A stretch of DNA of 64,000 nucleotides. It comes from Legionella sainthelensi. GTDB lineage: Bacteria; Pseudomonadota; Gammaproteobacteria; Legionellales; Legionellaceae. The stretch lies in contig NZ_LR134388.1 of the NCBI RefSeq assembly GCF_900637685.1, positions 3,375,001 through 3,439,000 on the forward strand, read 5' to 3'. A model generated the notes under the pieces. That model saw only the letters and a program-made list of their open reading frames with translations. It did no database searches and was not told the DNA's origin. Below are positions 34,672 to 44,280 of this stretch, one piece after another. Position 1 is the first letter of the stretch, and every line of letters starts with the position of its first letter. The position numbers and the translations under genes are program-made.

Positions 34672-35931
34672 CTAAAAGGCAAAGATACTGCGTATATCAA
34701 AAACAAAGAAAGCCAAACCACCTACAATTAAATGAGAGATTGAAACACCAATAAGTGTTTTATGCCTATAATAGAGCCAACCCCAAAAAAAACCTGGAAT
34801 TAATACTGCAATAGCCAAGCTGATGGATACATGAAGATGGGTTACGCTAAATAAGATATTTGACATTAAAATAGCCCACCAAATACGATTTGGACCAATT
34901 AAAAATTCCTGCAAAGAGCTTTGTAAGGCACCACGAGCAATTAATTCTTGGATAGGAGTAAAGACCAAATAAGCGAGTACCAATGCAATCAATGAAGGAA
35001 GATTATGGTTTGGATGCATATCATTCCCAGTTAATATTACTGCATTAATTAATGTTAAATGACTAAATTGAGGAACAAGATTTATTACCAACCATTTAAT
35101 TAAAACTATTAATAAAATAAGAGGTATACTCAACCAAATACCTTCCCATAGCGCTCGTCGCCAATTGTTAAGGGTTAGACCATAAAATTGTAAGGGATAA
35201 CTACTATTTTTCATCATAAATAAAACGATAATCCCAAAAAAAATAATTAAAGGAATACTGACTATACTTGTTGATTGGTGGCTATGCGCTAACTTTGCAA
35301 GTACACTAAATGTATACATATAGATTACAACCACTAAGAGAACATCAATCATGAATTTGCCCATCGCGATACGAGCTTTTGTATGCTCAAGATCGCTTCT
35401 TAACGTATCCACGGTCAATTGATTTGTTTGACGGATGCGATTGCTGAGTGTGCCCGCAAGATTAGAAATTAGTGTAAGATATGTTGGCTGCTCGTTAATA
35501 TAAAATTGCAATTCATTGATAACATCAGACAGCTTACTAATTAGCTGATTGTAAAAAAGAGTATTCTTCGTGAGGTTCTTGAGATCGGCAATAGAGAAAA
35601 CAAGCAGTTTAGTTGGCGCTATTGTACGAATAGTAGCCGATCGTGGCGAATTATCAATTAATCCCATTTCTCCAATTGCTTCCCCAGATTGAAGTGTGGA
35701 AATACGTAACTCGGTTCCATCTTTCGCTTTTTTCAAGACCTCGACTTCGCCTTTCCAGATAATATACAAGTCAAGAGGGTTATCATTTTCATAAATTATT
35801 AATTTATTCGCATCAAAATCGATAACCTTAATGAGCGGTATTAAATCATTTAGTTGTTTGTTTGATAGCGAACTAAATAGATTATTTTTTTGAAGTATTT
35901 TAATTATCTCTTCATCTATTATTTCTTCCAT
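34672..35931 (-). CDS. Cyclic-nucleotide-binding domain fused to CPBP membrane protease
   Basis: 419 aa. Residues ~10-130 form a CNB domain (SLSNKQLNDLIPLIKVIDFD, SGEAIGEMGLIDNSPRSATI as phosphate-binding cassette). A coiled linker follows, and from ~190 on about eight helices with CPBP/Abi motifs: IQELIARGALQSSLQEF (motif 1, with Gln for the first Glu), NILFSVTHLHVSIS (motif 2 His), ISHLIVGG (last His). CPBP proteins are intramembrane metalloproteases. The GEMGLID cassette with an Arg-Ser-Ala suggests a true cAMP/cGMP pocket. Fusion suggests nucleotide control of proteolysis; activity is uncertain because of the altered motif 1. Confidence 0.85.
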   Translation of the reverse strand: MEEIIDEEIIKILQKNNLFSSLSNKQLNDLIPLIKVIDFDANKLIIYENDNPLDLYIIWKGEVEVLKKAKDGTELRISTLQSGEAIGEMGLIDNSPRSATIRTIAPTKLLVFSIADLKNLTKNTLFYNQLISKLSDVINELQFYINEQPTYLTLISNLAGTLSNRIRQTNQLTVDTLRSDLEHTKARIAMGKFMIDVLLVVVIYMYTFSVLAKLAHSHQSTSIVSIPLIIFFGIIVLFMMKNSSYPLQFYGLTLNNWRRALWEGIWLSIPLILLIVLIKWLVINLVPQFSHLTLINAVILTGNDMHPNHNLPSLIALVLAYLVFTPIQELIARGALQSSLQEFLIGPNRIWWAILMSNILFSVTHLHVSISLAIAVLIPGFFWGWLYYRHKTLIGVSISHLIVGGLAFFVFDIRSIFAF

Positions 35932-36257
35932 GATTTGCTGGGCATCCTTAATAAAGAATTACAAAAAGTATAGCGTAAATTTTCAAAAGATGAGCCACAA
36001 TTGAATTTTATTAATGAATTAATCTATTGATTTTATCTAATTAATTTATTAGCTTTTTATAAATAGATGATTCTTCATAATGCAGGTAGGAACATGAAGG
36101 TCTCTCATTTCCCGTTTTTGAAAAGCATTGTTATTTATATTTACTCCGACACTGATGCTACTACAGGGCTCTATTTTCCAAGCTATAATTAATAACCAAT
36201 ATAAGTAGCTGCCATCTGTATCTTTGAACTGAAGAGTTAAGAAAGGAAATATTAACT
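35932..36257. other. Gene-free stretch
   Basis: AT-rich intergenic DNA between divergent genes, presumably holding both promoters. No ORF, RNA or repeat is supported. Confidence 0.4.
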
Positions 36258-36485
36258 ATGAGCAAATATATTAAATCTTTGTTACTTTTTTCATCCCTTA
36301 GCTTTACAATCTTTACTCCAGGCATTTTGTTTGCTGATGATTGCGATGTTGATTGTGCAAAGAGCTCAAACCAAATTGACTGCCCTGGAAAGGGATGTGG
36401 TTGCTGGTGTGACAAAGACCAGAATGCTAAATGCAAATGTACGCAACCTTTGGATGAAAATAACACTAACACCAAGAATAAATAG
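36258..36485 (+). CDS. Small secreted cysteine-rich protein
   Basis: 75 aa. A signal peptide (MSKYIKSLLLFSSLSFTIFT, cut after ILFA) leaves a ~46 residue mature peptide with nine cysteines (DDCDVDCAKSSNQIDCPGKG, CGCWCDKDQNAKCKC). AGAAAGGAAA precedes the ATG. Possibly disulfide-bonded or metal-binding in the periplasm; its neighbours Hsp20 and a metal pump fit a stress role. Family not recognised. Confidence 0.7.
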   Translation: MSKYIKSLLLFSSLSFTIFTPGILFADDCDVDCAKSSNQIDCPGKGCGCWCDKDQNAKCKCTQPLDENNTNTKNK

Positions 36486-36660
36486 ATAATCATTCAAGTA
36501 ACTAACCTGTGAAACCACCCTTGTCAGTGGCGTCATTAAGCGCTCACTAAATGAATAGATTGCTAGATAACTCCCTAACAGAATCGCAGTAACTGTTGCA
36601 ACTATGAATTCGTGTAATACAGGGAATATAGTTCGAGAAATGTTAAAAAACTCTCGTTAA
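36486..36660 (-). pseudogene. Membrane-protein fragment (sensor-like)
   Basis: The minus strand reads REFFNISRTIFPVLHEFIVA, TVTAILLGSYLAIYSFSERL and MTPLTRVVSQVSYLND without start or full domain. One helix followed by P-L-T-R-V-V resembles a TM-HAMP junction of a sensor kinase. The remaining 36661-36776 stretch holds the Hsp20 leader. Confidence 0.4.
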
Positions 36661-36776
36661 ATATGTAACCTTCAGCCATGGCCCCTACATTATCGACTTG
36701 ACAAAGTGCTGCTGTACATCAAACTTTAATAAGTAGAAAGGGATAAATTATGGAACTGTAATAAATGGAGTTTACT

Positions 36777-37268
36777 ATGAGTAAAATAGCAAAATTAAAA
36801 CATATTCACCCAGCTGAACATCCTTCCTCGCCTTTTATAAGACTGCACAATGAAGTAGACAGATTATTTGGCGAGTTTTCTGATTTTTTCTCACCCACTC
36901 GCTTTAGAGGTTTGGAGCAATTTGAGCAATTAAATCTTGCTCCATCTATGGATGTGGTTGAAGATAAAGATCACTTTAGCATTCAGCTTGAAATGCCAGG
37001 AATGGATGAAAAAGACATCCATCTGTCTATAGCAGATAATGTACTCACCATAAGTGGCGAAAAATCTATATCTAAAAAAAATAAACATAAAAAATATGTT
37101 TCTCGTGAAATCAGTTATGGAAAATATGAGCGCTCCATTTCATTACCTTCCTCCGTAAATGTTGATGAAGTGAAAGCAAACTTCAAAAAAGGAATGCTTT
37201 GGGTTCAACTTCCTAAAAAAGAAGAGGCGAGAAGTGGGGCTCGCGACATCAAAATTGAACAAGCCTAA
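36777..37268 (+). CDS. Small heat shock protein, Hsp20 family
   Basis: 163 aa. N-terminal VDRLFGEFSDFF, alpha-crystallin domain ~45-145 (APSMDVVEDKDHFSIQLEMP, GMDEKDIHLSIADNVLTISG, RSISLPSSVNVDEVKANFKK, GMLWVQLPK) and short tail. It is an ATP-independent holdase. GGAG 6 nt upstream supports the ATG at 36777. A hairpin follows its stop. Confidence 0.95.
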   Translation: MSKIAKLKHIHPAEHPSSPFIRLHNEVDRLFGEFSDFFSPTRFRGLEQFEQLNLAPSMDVVEDKDHFSIQLEMPGMDEKDIHLSIADNVLTISGEKSISKKNKHKKYVSREISYGKYERSISLPSSVNVDEVKANFKKGMLWVQLPKKEEARSGARDIKIEQA

Positions 37269-37274
37269 TTTTAT

Positions 37275-37299
37275 TGCCCTATAGCTTAACTATAGGGCA
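37275..37299 (+). terminator. Hairpin after hsp20
   Basis: TGCCCTATAG (37275-37284) and CTATAGGGCA (37290-37299), perfect 10 bp arms, loop CTTAA. Only a weak T run follows, so termination is probable rather than certain. Confidence 0.6.
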
Positions 37300-37464
37300 T
37301 TCCTAACTGTCTTTCGATTCAAAAGAGATGGCATCTAAATAGCCATTAAAAAACAATATATCTATATTTTGTTCACGCCAAGAAAAATGGTTCTCGATGT
37401 GTGCTGTTCATTTTTGATGAGAAAAGATTACCCTCGATTACACTTTGCTGCATTTCCATTGGTT

Positions 37465-39333
37465 TCATTTTGAAAATTCTGGTAAATCAATTTTAATTCG
37501 AGAACCTAAAGCCAATCTTAAGGCATTAACAATTGCAAGAATGTCAATTACCTCTTGAATTATCGCGCCACTGACTGGATTGATAAATCCTCCTGCTGCA
37601 AACCCCATTCCTATGATACTAAGGAACATTCCGCCAATAGCACTTTGTGAAGCAATTCTTCGAGTATTTAAGCTAAGATGGATTAATTCATCCACCTTGG
37701 ATAATGTGTTTTCCATAATAACGGCCCCCGCCGCTTCAGCGGTTACATTACTGTATTGCCCAAAAGCAATGCCAACTGTTGCTGCTGTGAGTGCAGGCGC
37801 ATCATTAATGCCATCGCCCATAAAAACCGTTGGCGCTTTTTTTATTTCCTCTCGAACTATAGCCAGTTTTTGCTCTGGACTTTGTGACGCACGAATTTCT
37901 TTTATATTTAATAAATTAGCTAAATAGACAACTTCTGACTCACGGTCTCCAGAAACCAACATAATTTTTTTAAATTGATGTGATGGGGCTAAATGACCTA
38001 AGAATGATTTACTTTCAATACGTGGAGCATCATGGAAATGTACCGAAGCTGCATATTTATTATCAATCATGACGATACATTCTAGTCCAGGTGCAATGGG
38101 TGGTAATAAATTAATACTCTCAGGATTTTCTTCTAACATTTTTTTTCGGCTAGTAATGAGAATTTTATGTTTACCAATAATTCCTCGTAATCCTTGCCCA
38201 GGTTTTTCCGATACATTTGAAGAGTCAAGAAGAGTTATATTTTCTTTTTTTGCGGCACTTAAAACAGCACTTGAAAGAGGATGTTTTGAATAGCGTTCCA
38301 GGCTTGCCAGATATTGTAAAACCATTTCTTTAGTACAATTTGACGTCACATGAATTTCTGTTAAAGCAGGCTTCCCATAGGTGAGTGTGCCTGTTTTGTC
38401 AAAAATGGCAGTTTTGCAGGTCGGTAATTGTTCGAGAACGGTTGGATCTTTGATAACGATAGCCTGTCTTGCAGCTCTTGAAATAGCACTAATAATTGTA
38501 ATAGGAATAGCGATTAATAGCGGACATGGTGTTGCAATCACCAGTACAGAAAGAAAACGTATTGCATCCCCAGTGACATACCAAGCAACGATTGCAAAAA
38601 TAAGAGCTATAGGTGCAAAGATTGCCCCAATTTGATCACCTAAGCGTCTGATCGAGGGACGTTTTTGCTCTGCTTCCTCTAATACTTTTACAATTGCAGA
38701 ATAGCGTGAATCTGAGGTAAGTTTAGTTGTTTTTATAACAAGTAAAGTTTCTCCATTAATAGCGCCAGATAAGACGAAGGTCCCTGGTGTTTTAGAGATT
38801 TGATAGGGTTCTCCTGTCAAATAAGATTCATCCATAGACCCATGCCCGTCAATAACAATACCATCTACAGGACAAGTTTCATGCGGATAAATAACAATTA
38901 AGTCCTCTATTTTAATATCTAATAATGGAATATCTTCAATATGACTGTTTATTTTTCGGTGAGCTATTGACGGCATACGCGCTACAAGAGAGCGCAAAAC
39001 AAAAGATGCTTTCCGCATAGCGTAATATTCTAAGGTTTGCCCACTTGCAAGCATAAGAACGATTAATGTTGCTGCCAGGTACTGATGTAAAATAACACCA
39101 GTGACTAATGCGATCGCAGCCAATGAATCTGCGCCTAAATTTCCTTTAAATAATTTAAATAAAATTTGTAGAAATACAGGAATACCCCCAATAACTATAA
39201 CAAACAATAGGGGGATATTAGATGCTGGAATATGGAAAGCCAGCATCACAAGATATACGCCAATTGCAATTAATGCTACTAGTCCAACATATAATTGCCA
39301 CTTTGACTTTACTGAGATTAAAGATAGGCTCAT
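37465..39333 (-). CDS. Heavy-metal P1B-type ATPase
   Basis: 622 aa. No N-terminal metal-binding domain; membrane helices from the start, then actuator TGEPYQIS, CPx motif VIATPCPLLIAIPITII, phosphorylation site DKTGTLTYG and hinge GDGINDAPALTAATVGIAFG. It exports a metal ion (Zn, Cd, Cu or Co). TPCPLL differs from the CPC of Cu pumps, which points to other metals, but specificity cannot be read. Convergent with hsp20. Confidence 0.93.
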   Translation of the reverse strand: MSLSLISVKSKWQLYVGLVALIAIGVYLVMLAFHIPASNIPLLFVIVIGGIPVFLQILFKLFKGNLGADSLAAIALVTGVILHQYLAATLIVLMLASGQTLEYYAMRKASFVLRSLVARMPSIAHRKINSHIEDIPLLDIKIEDLIVIYPHETCPVDGIVIDGHGSMDESYLTGEPYQISKTPGTFVLSGAINGETLLVIKTTKLTSDSRYSAIVKVLEEAEQKRPSIRRLGDQIGAIFAPIALIFAIVAWYVTGDAIRFLSVLVIATPCPLLIAIPITIISAISRAARQAIVIKDPTVLEQLPTCKTAIFDKTGTLTYGKPALTEIHVTSNCTKEMVLQYLASLERYSKHPLSSAVLSAAKKENITLLDSSNVSEKPGQGLRGIIGKHKILITSRKKMLEENPESINLLPPIAPGLECIVMIDNKYAASVHFHDAPRIESKSFLGHLAPSHQFKKIMLVSGDRESEVVYLANLLNIKEIRASQSPEQKLAIVREEIKKAPTVFMGDGINDAPALTAATVGIAFGQYSNVTAEAAGAVIMENTLSKVDELIHLSLNTRRIASQSAIGGMFLSIIGMGFAAGGFINPVSGAIIQEVIDILAIVNALRLALGSRIKIDLPEFSK

Positions 39334-39652
39334 AAAATATCATAGAATTAATGTTATTAGTTTCATCGTAGATGCTTTAAGTTTTTTGTCAAACTGATTG
39401 AGTTCCATCAAATGCAATAGGTTATGAACTATTAGCTAGTCTCTAAACCGCCACATTTCTATTGACCTACGTATAAAAAATGACAAAAACAAATATTTAA
39501 CCAACAGCCTACATAAACCAATCAAATTTAAGCACCAACAAAATTGTCTATAATATAATCAATTATGGATGCTGCAGTATTAGCTTCAAATTTCTTGATA
39601 ATGACATAGGGAGCCATAGCAGTATGGCATAGGATAAATAAAGGAGAATTAC
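39334..39652. other. Gene-free stretch between divergent genes
   Basis: Presumed promoter region of the P-type ATPase and the bestrophin-like gene. No other signal seen. Confidence 0.4.
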
Positions 39653-40423
39653 GTGCTACGTACCATTGTTGCTCATATTTATCCACCATTCGTTTTCTTA
39701 TTCTGGATAACTTTTTTTTTGATTCTTACTAAGGTACTTTTTTATTATAAACGCCAGACTATGCATATTACGGCCGAGATGCACGGTACACGATTGGTAG
39801 TCAGTCTTATAGGAGGTCTTTTTAGTATCTTTCTCGGATTTGTAACCTTTATCTCCTGGACCAATTACAAAGAAGCAAACAGTGTTGTTGCACAAGAAGT
39901 GACACAAATATATACAACTTGGGAGAACAGCAGAGGATTTCCATCTCCTATTTTTCAAAATATTGATAAATTACTTAATGCGTATGTTTTATCGATTCTC
40001 AATGATGAATGGTTCTCCATGCAAAAGGGAAAAGCATCATCAAAAACACAAGATGCAAGTAATGCACTCTATTCAGAATTCTTGAAATATCACCCATCAG
40101 ACTCTTACACTCAATCCTTTTATAATAGAGCGATTACTTCTTTAAACGCAGCAACTGGAGCAAGAAACCAACGTATCAGTATGCTTGATGTCATTATCCC
40201 TACCGCGTGGTATCTGATGATCTTAATTGGAACATTTACGATTATATTCGTTTCAATTTTTTTGCTGGAAGGAATTTTTGTGGAGTATTGTATTCACGTG
40301 ATGCTCTGCATATTTCTGTCATTTTATCTTACTGCAATCATCGTCTTAAGCAATCCTTTGTCTGGTTTGATTACAATTTCTAATCAACCCTATAAGGCTC
40401 TTATATCCAGGATAAATGCTTGA
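39653..40423 (+). CDS. Bestrophin-like (DUF4239) membrane protein
   Basis: 256 aa. Two N-terminal helices (PPFVFLFWITFFLILTKVLF; SLIGGLFSIFLGFVTFISWT), a ~110 residue loop with SVVAQEVTQIYTTWENSRG, and two C-terminal helices (LMILIGTFTIIFVSIFLLEG; LCIFLSFYLTAIIVLSNPLS). The NPLSG ending and the AxxE loop are typical of DUF4239, predicted as a bestrophin-like channel. GTG start with GGAG 6 nt upstream. Confidence 0.82.
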   Translation: MLRTIVAHIYPPFVFLFWITFFLILTKVLFYYKRQTMHITAEMHGTRLVVSLIGGLFSIFLGFVTFISWTNYKEANSVVAQEVTQIYTTWENSRGFPSPIFQNIDKLLNAYVLSILNDEWFSMQKGKASSKTQDASNALYSEFLKYHPSDSYTQSFYNRAITSLNAATGARNQRISMLDVIIPTAWYLMILIGTFTIIFVSIFLLEGIFVEYCIHVMLCIFLSFYLTAIIVLSNPLSGLITISNQPYKALISRINA

Positions 40424-40588
40424 CTTTGGAAACGTTCGGAGTCAGCTTTTCCAATCGATAGAGAATGAAGAGACCTCGGACTCAAGCATTAAAAATGGGA
40501 CTAAAATAAATAAGTGACTCAATTTTTGATAAAAAACAAAACAGCATGATACAATATTTCGCCAAAAAAGATACCCACTGAGGAAGAA

Positions 40589-41194
40589 ATGATTACACTA
40601 CGCGAACCTTCCGCCCAAGATGAAACTGTTTTTATTTCTACAATGAAAAATAGCCGTGATATTCATTTTCCCTTTATAACTGCTCCTTGTACTTCTGAAG
40701 AGTTCCAAGCTTATTTGAGTAGGAGTAGACAAGAAAGTGAACAATACTATATTGCATGGAATAATAACCAACACATTATCGGTGTTTTTAATATTAGCGG
40801 CATTATACGCGGCTCATTTAAAAGCGCTTATTTAGGTTATTATGCCTCTGCAGAATGCCTAGGCAAAGGATTAATGAGCAAGACACTTAAGCTTGTTCTA
40901 AAAGAGATATTCACGACTCTAGAGCTTCATCGAATTGAAGCCAATATCCAACCTACAAATACTGCATCGATACAACTGGCAACGAAAAACGGTTTCATTA
41001 AAGAAGGGTTTTCACCTCGCTATTTGAAAATCAATGGCATCTGGCAAGATCATTTTCGTTTTGCACTTACTTTCGAAGATTGGCTAGCAAGGCAGCTGCC
41101 TTCATCCCCTCCTAAAGGAGAAGATCAGACAACATATCCCATAGTTATTGAAAATCAAACCTTTGCTCTACGCTCGCAAAAACGGTCCCTTTAG
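40589..41194 (+). CDS. GNAT acetyltransferase, RimJ/RimL type
   Basis: 201 aa. LREPSAQDETVFISTMKNS at the start, acetyl-CoA loop AECLGKGLMSKTLKLVLKEI, then LHRIEANIQPTNTASIQLAT and NGFIKEGFSPRYLKINGIW. It fits N-terminal or small-molecule acetyltransferases. GAGGAAG before the ATG. Its last 50 bp overlap the convergent icmD-like gene. Confidence 0.9.
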   Translation: MITLREPSAQDETVFISTMKNSRDIHFPFITAPCTSEEFQAYLSRSRQESEQYYIAWNNNQHIIGVFNISGIIRGSFKSAYLGYYASAECLGKGLMSKTLKLVLKEIFTTLELHRIEANIQPTNTASIQLATKNGFIKEGFSPRYLKINGIWQDHFRFALTFEDWLARQLPSSPPKGEDQTTYPIVIENQTFALRSQKRSL

Positions 41195-41573
41195 GCCCCG
41201 CTACTTCACCACCGCTTTCACCGAACATTGTAGAGCTAACTACTCCCAAGAAAGAGGGAAGGAACAATAACACTGCAGAAATAAACACCAAAGCTATTGG
41301 TGTTCCAATCGGAATTTGGGTTGGGTTATCTTTGTGTTGTTTAAATTTCATAATAGCACTAATAGAGAAACCTAAACCAGCTATATACGAACCAGCAGTA
41401 ATTAATTTGGCCAGCTGTTCAAATGAATTTGTAATTTGTGAAGCCATTTGACCAAGAGTAAGGATATTTTCTGCAACTGCATTTTTGCTAACACAAATTA
41501 ATAAACCCAAACAAGCAATACTGCATAGCCGCAACCAATTATTTGGCTTCCCTACAACCTTATTATTATTCAC
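41145..41573 (-). CDS. icmD: IcmD/DotP paralog (type IVB secretion)
   Basis: 142 aa. A signal peptide (WLRLCSIACLGLLICVSKNA, cut VAE) is followed by GQMASQITNSFEQLAKLITA, then helix SYIAGLGFSISAIMKFKQHK, the hallmark KDNPTQIPIGTPIAL and helix VFISAVLLFLPSFLG. The KFKxHKDNPTQIP(I/V)GTP box is diagnostic of IcmD/DotP, an inner membrane component of the Dot/Icm apparatus. GTG 41573 with GGAGAG 5 nt upstream is preferred to the ATG at 41645. No other dot/icm gene is nearby, so it is an orphan copy. Confidence 0.82.
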   Translation of the reverse strand: MNNNKVVGKPNNWLRLCSIACLGLLICVSKNAVAENILTLGQMASQITNSFEQLAKLITAGSYIAGLGFSISAIMKFKQHKDNPTQIPIGTPIALVFISAVLLFLPSFLGVVSSTMFGESGGEVAGPKGTVFASVEQRFDFQ

Positions 41574-41645
41574 AGGTACTCTCCAATTTAAAAAATTAAT
41601 TAAAATCATAATTTTTGCCACAACTCCCAATTTAAAAATACTCAT

Positions 41646-42212
41646 AATAGAGATGGGACAATTATCGGAACCAAAGGTTTTCTACATAAAAAATCACAAA
41701 GCCAATAGCGCGAAATTCAGTGATTCCTGTTGTCCTTTTGACACATCTTTTGATAATAACTTCCCTTAAGCTGGCTTAGTGAGTTAATTGTCATGTATTG
41801 ATTCATCTCCTTCTTAACTTCATCTGAGGAAAAATAGTCGAATAACCTCTTGGGACAACGTGAAAAGCTGATAATCTACCGTTTTTATAGGGTATTTTCA
41901 ACTCGATAGTGGATGTAAGGTTTTGACAATACATCATCTGTATAGCCCTTTTAAATTTTCATCATTTGATTCCAGTTGAGATCCATCCATAATTGACTAA
42001 AAAACGAGGCGACTTTCACACGCACCCATCTCTTCATCAGTCCCATGACAGTTGCCCTTCTTGGTATACGTTCGTCAAAATTTACTCATAATTACATTCA
42101 TTCTATTTACTTTTCGTGATAAAAAGTATTTTTTATCTCAGAAAAATATCACTTTTATAGGATATTCACTGTTATTTTTCAGAAATTGTATCTTTATAAC
42201 ATGACCGAAAAT
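41646..42212. other. Gene-free stretch
   Basis: About 570 bp without a supported ORF, RNA or repeat; probably the promoter region of the icmD-like gene plus decayed DNA. Confidence 0.4.
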
Positions 42213-42253
42213 AAAAAAAGTTCCTCATGAAACGCTTTACACGTTTCTTGAGG
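42213..42253 (-). terminator. Rho-independent terminator of the 501 aa coiled-coil gene
   Basis: On the minus strand CCTCAAGAAACG-TGTAAAG-CGTTTCATGAGG (one mismatch) followed by AACTTTTTTT. It lies 14 bp after the stop. Confidence 0.88.
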
Positions 42254-42267
42254 AAGAGAGGATTTAA

Positions 42268-43773
42268 TTAAATAGCGTGGCTAGGTTTAGTAGTTTCTTC
42301 TTTAGCTAACTCTCCATTTTCTCTTAGTTCTTTCATTAGCCCTTTCATTTGGCTAATTTTTTGTTTTATTAAACATTTTTCATGGTAGATCCCAAAGTCA
42401 ATCAAAAGATTGATATCAAGCCTGCCACCTTCTTTGACAACAGTTAACTCTTCAGTTAGTCCCACATTTTTTCTCAGCGCGTTTATTTGCTCTTCCGAAA
42501 AATTGCATTGCTGCTCAATTTCTAGTGTTTTAGGTTGATAGAGTCCATATTGAACTAAAAGATTCTTATATAACTCATCTTGTGCTTCTAAAGTATCTTC
42601 TATTTTTGTTTGAATTTTTTTTGTTTTTTCATCAAGTTGATTCTTTTCTGCTTGTATCAACCTATCCTTCTCTTCTTGTTGACTTTTCAAATCGATAGCT
42701 TTTTCTTTTAAAAAATTTTCTGTTCCTATAAATCCTCTTCCCCCTTTCAGTTCCAAAAGCTTAGCAGCATTAGGATCTTCATCGCCCAGGCTTAAAAGCT
42801 CGCGTTGAATTTTTCCGTCTATCAGTGCTCTTTCTATGGGCTTATCATTTATAAAACTATCCAGTTGTGCTTGAAGCATATTTTTGAATGCAATAATAAC
42901 TCCAGGAGAATCATTTTGTGATTTAGAACACTTATCCAGAAGCTCCAGTAGTTTATCAACTTCAATTGTTTTTTTATCTACTGCATCTTTGCGAACAATA
43001 TGGGCGACAATATTTTGCGCCATAAGCAGCGATTCATTATAGAGCCGCTCGACCTCGGAATAATTTGCGACAACTCGAGCATCCAGACTCTTAACCTCAT
43101 CAATTTTCGTTTTGGCATATTCGTAAAGGGCTAACCCTACTAAACCAATCACAATTAGGCTCGAGCGTTGTATAATTTTATCCACTTCTTTTTGAGGTAT
43201 TTCTCCTTTTTTATCTTTATGTGCCCAATATAAGATTTCAAATAAATGCTGGGATGATTTTCTAATAGAGGGTTCTATCGTATTAAATCCAATTTTGAAT
43301 GCCGCATAGTCAGGCAACGTAGATCGTACTTTTTCAATAGTCGCTGTATACAACGAACCTCCCGAATTAATCTTTGGTGAGATGGATACAAACTCTAAAT
43401 CCTGATTACCTGACAAATAAGGCCTATCCAGAACACCTCTTTCCATAAGCTCCTCGATTAGATTACTCAATAAGTTAGAATGACTTAATTCAGAATAATT
43501 TTCTTCCCTCGTTTGAGTTTGTTGATCAGATAATTCAAGTTGGTTACGTAGTAATTCCATATGTAAAGAACTTCTTTCAAAAACATTATCTTGCCTAAAA
43601 CTCATTAGAGTTGGTCTGGTTGTTCTCACTACATCAGATGTTCTTGCTACATCTGTTGTTCTTGCTACATCTGTTGTTCTTGCTGCTTCAGCTATTCTTG
43701 CTGCTTCAATTGCAACTTTAGTAGCTCTATATGCTTTTCTAGTTCCGTTGAAAAATTTACCAAATGCCATCAT
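42268..43773 (-). CDS. Coiled-coil protein with hexapeptide repeats, candidate Dot/Icm effector
   Basis: 501 aa, unrecognised. Residues ~25-55 hold tandem six-residue repeats of the type ARTTDV (four to five units, 18 bp DNA period). A hydrophobic stretch SSLIVIGLVGLALYEY lies near 205-220. A long coiled coil at ~370-420 (KSQQEEKDRLIQAEKNQLDE) follows. The tail has GLMKELRENGELAKEETTKP, an acidic patch near the end as in Dot/Icm E-block signals. AGGAAGGTG precedes ATGATG. Own terminator, so a single-gene unit. Confidence 0.72.
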   Translation of the reverse strand: MMAFGKFFNGTRKAYRATKVAIEAARIAEAARTTDVARTTDVARTSDVVRTTRPTLMSFRQDNVFERSSLHMELLRNQLELSDQQTQTREENYSELSHSNLLSNLIEELMERGVLDRPYLSGNQDLEFVSISPKINSGGSLYTATIEKVRSTLPDYAAFKIGFNTIEPSIRKSSQHLFEILYWAHKDKKGEIPQKEVDKIIQRSSLIVIGLVGLALYEYAKTKIDEVKSLDARVVANYSEVERLYNESLLMAQNIVAHIVRKDAVDKKTIEVDKLLELLDKCSKSQNDSPGVIIAFKNMLQAQLDSFINDKPIERALIDGKIQRELLSLGDEDPNAAKLLELKGGRGFIGTENFLKEKAIDLKSQQEEKDRLIQAEKNQLDEKTKKIQTKIEDTLEAQDELYKNLLVQYGLYQPKTLEIEQQCNFSEEQINALRKNVGLTEELTVVKEGGRLDINLLIDFGIYHEKCLIKQKISQMKGLMKELRENGELAKEETTKPSHAI

Positions 43774-44280
43774 ACACCTTCCTGTAAAAATATAAGTCTC
43801 TTGGTATTTAATTTAAACATATTGATGTTAACAGTAGGTGATATGGTAATGAAAATGAGATTTAATTAAGATTCCAAAATGGAATAAAAAATAAATAAAA
43901 GATAATTCCCCCAAATTTTATTAACATTTAGGGAGCAACTAGAAAAAGCTCAACTAAAGTTCGATTTTAATTTAATCTTGTTTCAAACAAGCCCAAGATG
44001 CATGAGCACATTTTAATGCCTCTATAAACTGATTACTTTTAATATCTTCCTCGTAAATTTATACCGGTTTTCTAATAGATGTGCGTAATCTTGAATAAAC
44101 AAAGCCTTTTAAATGCGTTGATAAACTTTTTCCTGACTTTCTGCAATTGGTCTTTTTCGGTCTTTATAAATTTATCCTATAATTTTAGTGCAATCAAACC
44201 ACACTGAGTACATAACACAGAGTATTTGACAAAAAAATATAAAAGCAATAGGTTATACTTTATTTGAATGAGGAAAGGAC
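43774..44280. other. Gene-free stretch between divergent effector-like genes
   Basis: AT-rich. TTGACA (44226-44231) and TATACT (44254-44259) precede the 44281 gene, but the spacing of 22 bp is long for a sigma-70 promoter. No RNA gene seen. Confidence 0.35.

Noticed and set aside
36161..36493. 110 aa minus-strand ORF
   Set aside because: It overlaps the signal-peptide-bearing Cys-rich gene; no ribosome site and no family.
44226..44259. Sigma-70 promoter before the 680 aa gene
   Set aside because: -35 and -10 like hexamers are 22 bp apart, too far for a normal spacer.
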